A stretch of DNA of 64,000 nucleotides from Strongyloides papillosus. Its lineage: Eukaryota; Nematoda; Chromadorea; Rhabditida; Strongyloididae. The stretch is from contig SRSI01000028.1 of the NCBI GenBank assembly GCA_005656395.1, positions 1,860,001 through 1,924,000 of the forward strand, in the 5' to 3' direction. The translations under genes and the position numbers were made by a program. Shown here piece after piece: positions 59,701 through 64,000 of this stretch; the stretch's first letter is position 1; each line of letters opens with the position of its first letter. Under the pieces are notes generated by a model that saw nothing but the letters and a program-made list of their open reading frames with translations, was not told the DNA's origin and ran no database searches.

Positions 59701-62700
59701 GATTTGCCATAGTAATATTAACATCCATTTTACCACTAATATTTTTATAATCACTTATAAAAACAACATTTTCTGTTGAAGTACCTTTGATGATATGTGT
59801 TACTTTATGTTTCTCACTTGGTATAATCACCTTATCAACAACTTCGTTAATTTTTAATGGATTAATTAAATTAACATTTGCAAGAATGTTATTATCAACA
59901 ACAGAGTAGGTTGTTGCAAATGTAACCTTTTCTTTAACAATTTCCGTTATACGTTTCTTTAATACATCATTGTTTCCTGCAGCATAAGAAACATAGTATA
60001 AATCACCTACATTAATATTACTGGGAGATTCAATAATGTTAGTTGCATAATTCTGTAAATATTCATTAATTACAAATGAGCCACTTTCAGTGATCTTTTC
60101 AGCAATTGTTGTCTTACTAACTTCTGAAGGTTGTATACAACTAAAAACTATAGGTCTTTCTTGATAAATATTGGAGGTTCCTAAGATGCTTAACTTCTCA
60201 TTAATTGATACAGTTTTCGATGATTTCGTTTGTATATTACCAAGTTTCATATCAATGAATGCCTTAATATTTTCTTCACATTTTGGAGGAATAGTTTTTA
60301 TCTTACTTTCAATATGCAATCTTTCTTTTCCACTAATTTGATGGATTGAAGAAGTTGTTTCCTTATCACTATCTAAAAGATGTTGCAATGAAGTTTTAAC
60401 ATCTGATGAAGCCAAGAAAACACAACATTCCTCTGGTATATTAATAATATTACTTGATCCATCGGAAGATGCACTTTTTTGTAAATCTTTACAAACATTA
60501 ATAACTTCATTCTTTGATGAGGATATTTCTAATAAATCATTAAATGTCTTTGATTCAATTAGATTAACATCAACAACAATTGATCCATCGATCATTTTAT
60601 AATCAGTTATAAAAACAATATTCTCAATTTTTGATTCTTTCATACTCTTTAATAGATAATCACTACTTGGAATTGATAACGTAATGTTATCTTTAAACTT
60701 TTCATCACATTCTTTAACGAAAGCTATATCTCTTGAATATTCTTCATGAAGGTATTCCCTACCTTTGTAGATATCTTTAACAACAAGTTTTTCATCAACA
60801 ACATATTTAATATTCTCCAATGATGGTGGTATAGAAAAGACAAAAAATTGATCATTTAAGATATTTGTAGAATATGATGTATGTAATTCTTCATTAATAT
60901 TTAAATATTTTGACAAAATCATTTCATCAACACCAACATTTGATTCTTTATTAAACATTCTCAAATCAACAAAAGCATTTATATTTTCCTCTGAAGGTTC
61001 TGGCACCATTTCAATATTTCCTTCAGTTTTGACTGTCTTAACAGCTTTATCATTACAAATACTGGATACAAATTCGACCTCTTCAGGTTTCATACTATAA
61101 AATGATGATTTATTTTGGTATGATGATAAATTACTTGATTCAACATCAATCAATTTTACATTTTCCATTGATATACCAGACGATTCATCTTGTTTAATGT
61201 GTTTGGAGACATTAATATTCTCTTCTCCTGCACTTTTTGAATCAAATTTATAATAATCTTCAGTTGGAGCAAGAATATCAGTCGTTGTAGATGCATCTCT
61301 CTCAATTTTTCTGTAACTTGAGAGATAAAGAACATCTTCAGTTGTTGAAGGTGTGAGTTTTTTATCAAACTTCTCATCATTTGATGTCTTAAGAATCAAT
61401 GAGCATTCCATTGTCTTATCATCATTTTTATTAAATTCAGCTGATTTACTATAACTTTCAACAGAAACACCACTAGTGATATATTTAAATTCATCTCTGT
61501 TAATTTCACTAATTTTTATTTCTCCAAAATCAGATGGTGATGATATATTAATGTTTATTGAGACATTATCTTCAACATCACTCACAGCAACTACATTTAA
61601 TGACTGTGTTAGGGAAGTATTAATAAAAACAGCATGCTCAACATCCTTGTGCTTTTTGATGGCATCAATCTGATGAACATCAACAACAGCATTAATTGTT
61701 GAGATATTTTCTTTAATTTGATTATCAGCTATTTTTAAGTTTAATGAAACTTTATTATCAATTTTTTCTATCATTGTGATTACCTCAACATCTGATTGAA
61801 TATCTTTTGATAACAATTTATCAATCTTTGATGATGACATTTCAATTCTCTCATCATTTGCTAACTTTACGAAACCATCATAATTCTCAATAGCCTCATT
61901 TTTCTCCCAATGTTCAGCAAGTTGGATGTACTCTTCATTGCACGAGCAGACATTAATATTAGTAAAAACATTTAATGGATTTCGTATTTCAATACCAGTC
62001 ATTAAATCTCTCTCAATAGTTGAGTAACTTGTAATATAAACAATTTCATTCTTCGACGGAACATTAAATTCTTTATATATACCATCTTTATTTGATGACA
62101 CCAATGATATTTTTTCTTCTAATTTATTAGAAACATCTTTATTAAAATGAATCATCTCGTCTTTCTCTTCTATTGTCATAGAATTTCCTTCATATAGTAG
62201 AGATTCTTTCTCTCTTTCCACAACAACTCCTTCAACACTCCTTTCATGAGTTGGAGCACGAAGATTAATCTCATCTAATATATCTTGAGTTTTATATGAA
62301 AATGTATCAAAAGATTGTGATAAAACCATTGGAGTTGGTAATACATAATTATTATCTTTTTCCTTTGGGGTAGATGAAATTTTATGTAACTCAACAATAG
62401 TATTATAATTTGTTTCTAAAGGTTGTTTTGAGGTTATTTTTGCATTCAATGACATTGTCATATCAATATTTTCCTTAACAACAACATCCCTATTAATAAC
62501 TTCATTATTTTTCATCAAAGATGTCTTATTATCAATGGCACTAAATGTTAAACTTTCACCTTTATTAACTAAATTAATAACAGATGCTTCTTTTTTCAAT
62601 TCTTCATTTTTTACAATTTCTTTATCACTCCTGACATCTTTAATAACTTCACATTTTGTTTTTAATATATTTTTTATTAACCTTTGATCATTTATAACAA

Positions 62701-64000
62701 TATCCGTTTCCAAATTTTGATCAACTTCACAATATTCTTTAATGTATAATATATCCTCATTTTTAGGAACATCCATTGTCTTTGATACCTTCTCATCCCA
62801 ACTTGATTGTAATGATACATCAAAGATTTCACCATCATAATTATTTGTTTGCCTTGACAAATTAAATAAATTATCACGTCTATTTTCAAGTTGAGCCGCT
62901 GTTGAAAAAACACCCGAATCAGTGGTTGAGTGATAGTTTACAATATTATCAAATGATGTTTGTGACGAAGTTATTATTTGATTTTTTTCAAGTAACCTAT
63001 CAAGAGTTATTTCTATCTCTTCTGATTGTCGTGTTGATAAATTATCAACATACTGAGATGAGAGACTAAGTGACTTACCAACTGTCTCTTTCCTCAGTGA
63101 TAAAGGTATTCTTTCAAAATCAATGATTGATTCAATTGTTTCTTCATATGGGATTTCTGATTTACTACGTAAAATATTAAATTTTATATCGTTTGCTCCT
63201 TCACATAACTCTAACCATTTTGTCATAATATCACTTGTATTGAAGGAAGATAAATTGTGAATACTGATATCCTCATTAACAACCTCCTCCTCCTTCTCAT
63301 CTTCCAATACAAGGAGTTGCGTTTTTGAAACTTTCGTAATATATTTCTCAACATATCCTTCAATAGTTTCACCAGTATACTCTTTGACAAATTCACTTTT
63401 CTCCACATGTTCTTCCTTAACATTACTTGTACATGTCTCAAGATTACCATCATAAAATGTAACCTCTGTCTCTAGATCATTCAAAATATGTTCCCAAGCA
63501 TATTGACAAGATTTAAGGGTAATTTTTTTCTCAGGTACACAAATCTTTGGTGTCGATATCATTTGAGGACTGTAAACAATACAACTTTTATTTAAATTTT
63601 CCCTCTTATTATTAATAATCTCAAGATTAACATTAGTATTTTCAATATTCATTTCAATAATATCACTATAACATTTTTCACAATATTTTCCACTAATTTT
63701 TTTATCAACATATTCATTTTCTATATTTTTGGTATATTCTTTATTGAAAATAACATTACAATGTTGACAAGATGAAGTAGTTATTCTCTCATTATACTTT
63801 AATTTTTCAGGAATCTTTCTTAATACATCACCCTCATCAATCAAATTTTTTCCTAAATTAATATTATATGTTTGAGAATTATCTTCACTTCCAATGATGT
63901 AATCATTCTTATTTGATATAGTGTATGTTGAATAGAAATTTGGAATCTCCTTTCTTGTGATAACTTCTTCATAAATAACTTTAGTTTGAACTGGAGTGGT
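47731..64000 (-). CDS. Giant repeat protein with C-terminal copine domain (5' end outside window)
   Basis: Exons in window: 48654 to beyond 64000, 47906-48605 and 47731-47850; junction phases fit (phase 2, then 0). At least 5,388 residues are encoded and the frame is still open at 64000, so the Met coded at 63842-63844 is not the start. Near the window edge is CQHC...YCEKC, a possible zinc-binding module. About 14 degenerate repeats of roughly 238 residues follow, each with an ENVxFITDYKxIDGKMxxNV-like core, then about 1,500 residues with a second repeat style (GG-containing, SSEE-ending). The last 270 residues are a complete copine vWA-type domain: MIDAS-like [55 protein letters not shown], ending [15 protein letters not shown]. 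No C2 domains are seen, as in the atypical C. elegans CPNA proteins, one of which (CPNA-1) acts at muscle attachment sites. Function here is inferred only. Confidence 0.9.
48700..53300 (-). repeat. Second, more diverged repeat region of the giant protein
   Basis: This part lacks the ITDYK core. It repeats blocks such as [49 protein letters not shown] and [16 protein letters not shown], with a Pro-rich NxxxxPPPNE-type linker in places. Spacing is irregular, so the unit boundaries are unclear. A beta-rich fold is a guess. Confidence 0.55.
53300..62800 (-). repeat. About 14 degenerate ~713-bp coding repeats
   Basis: The ITDYK core of each unit falls at about 62735, 62025, 61315, 60598, 59900, 59064, 58347, 57629, 56919, 56209, 55491, 54787, 54110 and 53370. 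Most spacings are 700-720 bp, or about 238 residues. Middle units are the most alike; for example [16 protein letters not shown] recurs in neighbouring units. Outer units are much more diverged. Confidence 0.88.
63671..63769 (-). other. Possible zinc-binding CxxC-x(~30)-CxxC module
   Basis: In the giant protein, CQHCNVIF and GKYCEKCY lie 29 residues apart. The spacing and the YCxxCY ending resemble the second half of a LIM-type finger or another treble-clef zinc finger. Only this one is visible; more could lie beyond the window edge. Confidence 0.4.

Noticed and set aside
63842..63844. ATG as the start of the giant protein
   Set aside because: The same frame stays open without a stop to the window edge at 64000, so the protein begins outside the window.

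Overview
This looks like a stretch of nematode nuclear genome, most likely from Strongyloides or a close relative. The reasons are: very high AT content (by eye near 80% outside exons); tiny GT-AG introns (most 41-54 nt); T-rich AG acceptors just upstream of start codons, typical of spliced-leader trans-splicing; a nematode cuticle collagen; an acetylcholinesterase-like carboxylesterase relic, from a family known to be expanded in Strongyloides; and long gene-poor AT-rich spacers. The species call is inference. Exon structures were built by hand from splice consensus and reading-frame phase.

Layout. 1-9 kb is mostly gene-poor: recurring short motifs, a decayed tRNA-Val, a broken 7-transmembrane chemoreceptor (minus), an intact tRNA-Ser(GCT) (minus) and a small secreted cystatin-like gene (minus). 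9-15 kb is the compact part: an SLC35F3/F4-type transporter (plus), a small membrane protein (minus), a cuticle collagen with its TATA box (plus) and the nucleoporin NUP35/NPP-19 (plus). From 16.2 to 23.4 kb on the minus strand, five exons with matching phases join into one secreted Ser/Thr/Pro-rich protein of about 2,200 residues, with a Ser-Ala minisatellite near its N-terminus and Cys-Gly repeats at its C-terminus. A 6.7 kb gene-free spacer separates it from a divergently transcribed three-exon gene (30.1-32.0 kb, plus) for a secreted Pro-rich protein with twelve 9-residue repeats and a C-terminal ShKT domain.

32-44.9 kb is mostly degenerate: diverged duplications, a carboxylesterase pseudogene with at least five lesions and two lost catalytic residues, a decayed mariner transposon inside a possible older inverted-repeat element, dispersed repeats, and a pair of tRNA-Gln genes of which one looks damaged. 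44.9-46.2 kb (minus) holds a Pax-2/5/8-class gene (EGL-38/PAX-2 type) with a complete paired domain. 47.7-64 kb (minus) holds the most striking object: the 3' part of a giant gene, at least 5,388 residues in this window, whose main exon runs more than 15.3 kb without a break. It carries about 14 degenerate repeats of roughly 238 residues, a second repeat region, and a complete copine (vWA-type) domain at its C-terminus.

These genes do not form one pathway. Three themes are visible: extracellular or cuticle proteins (collagen, Ser/Thr/Pro-rich protein, ShKT protein, cystatin-like), housekeeping or regulatory genes (NUP35, SLC35F, Pax, tRNAs), and gene decay (chemoreceptor, esterase, mariner, tRNA relics). 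The best candidates for something undescribed are the repeat-copine giant and the two divergent secreted repeat proteins.
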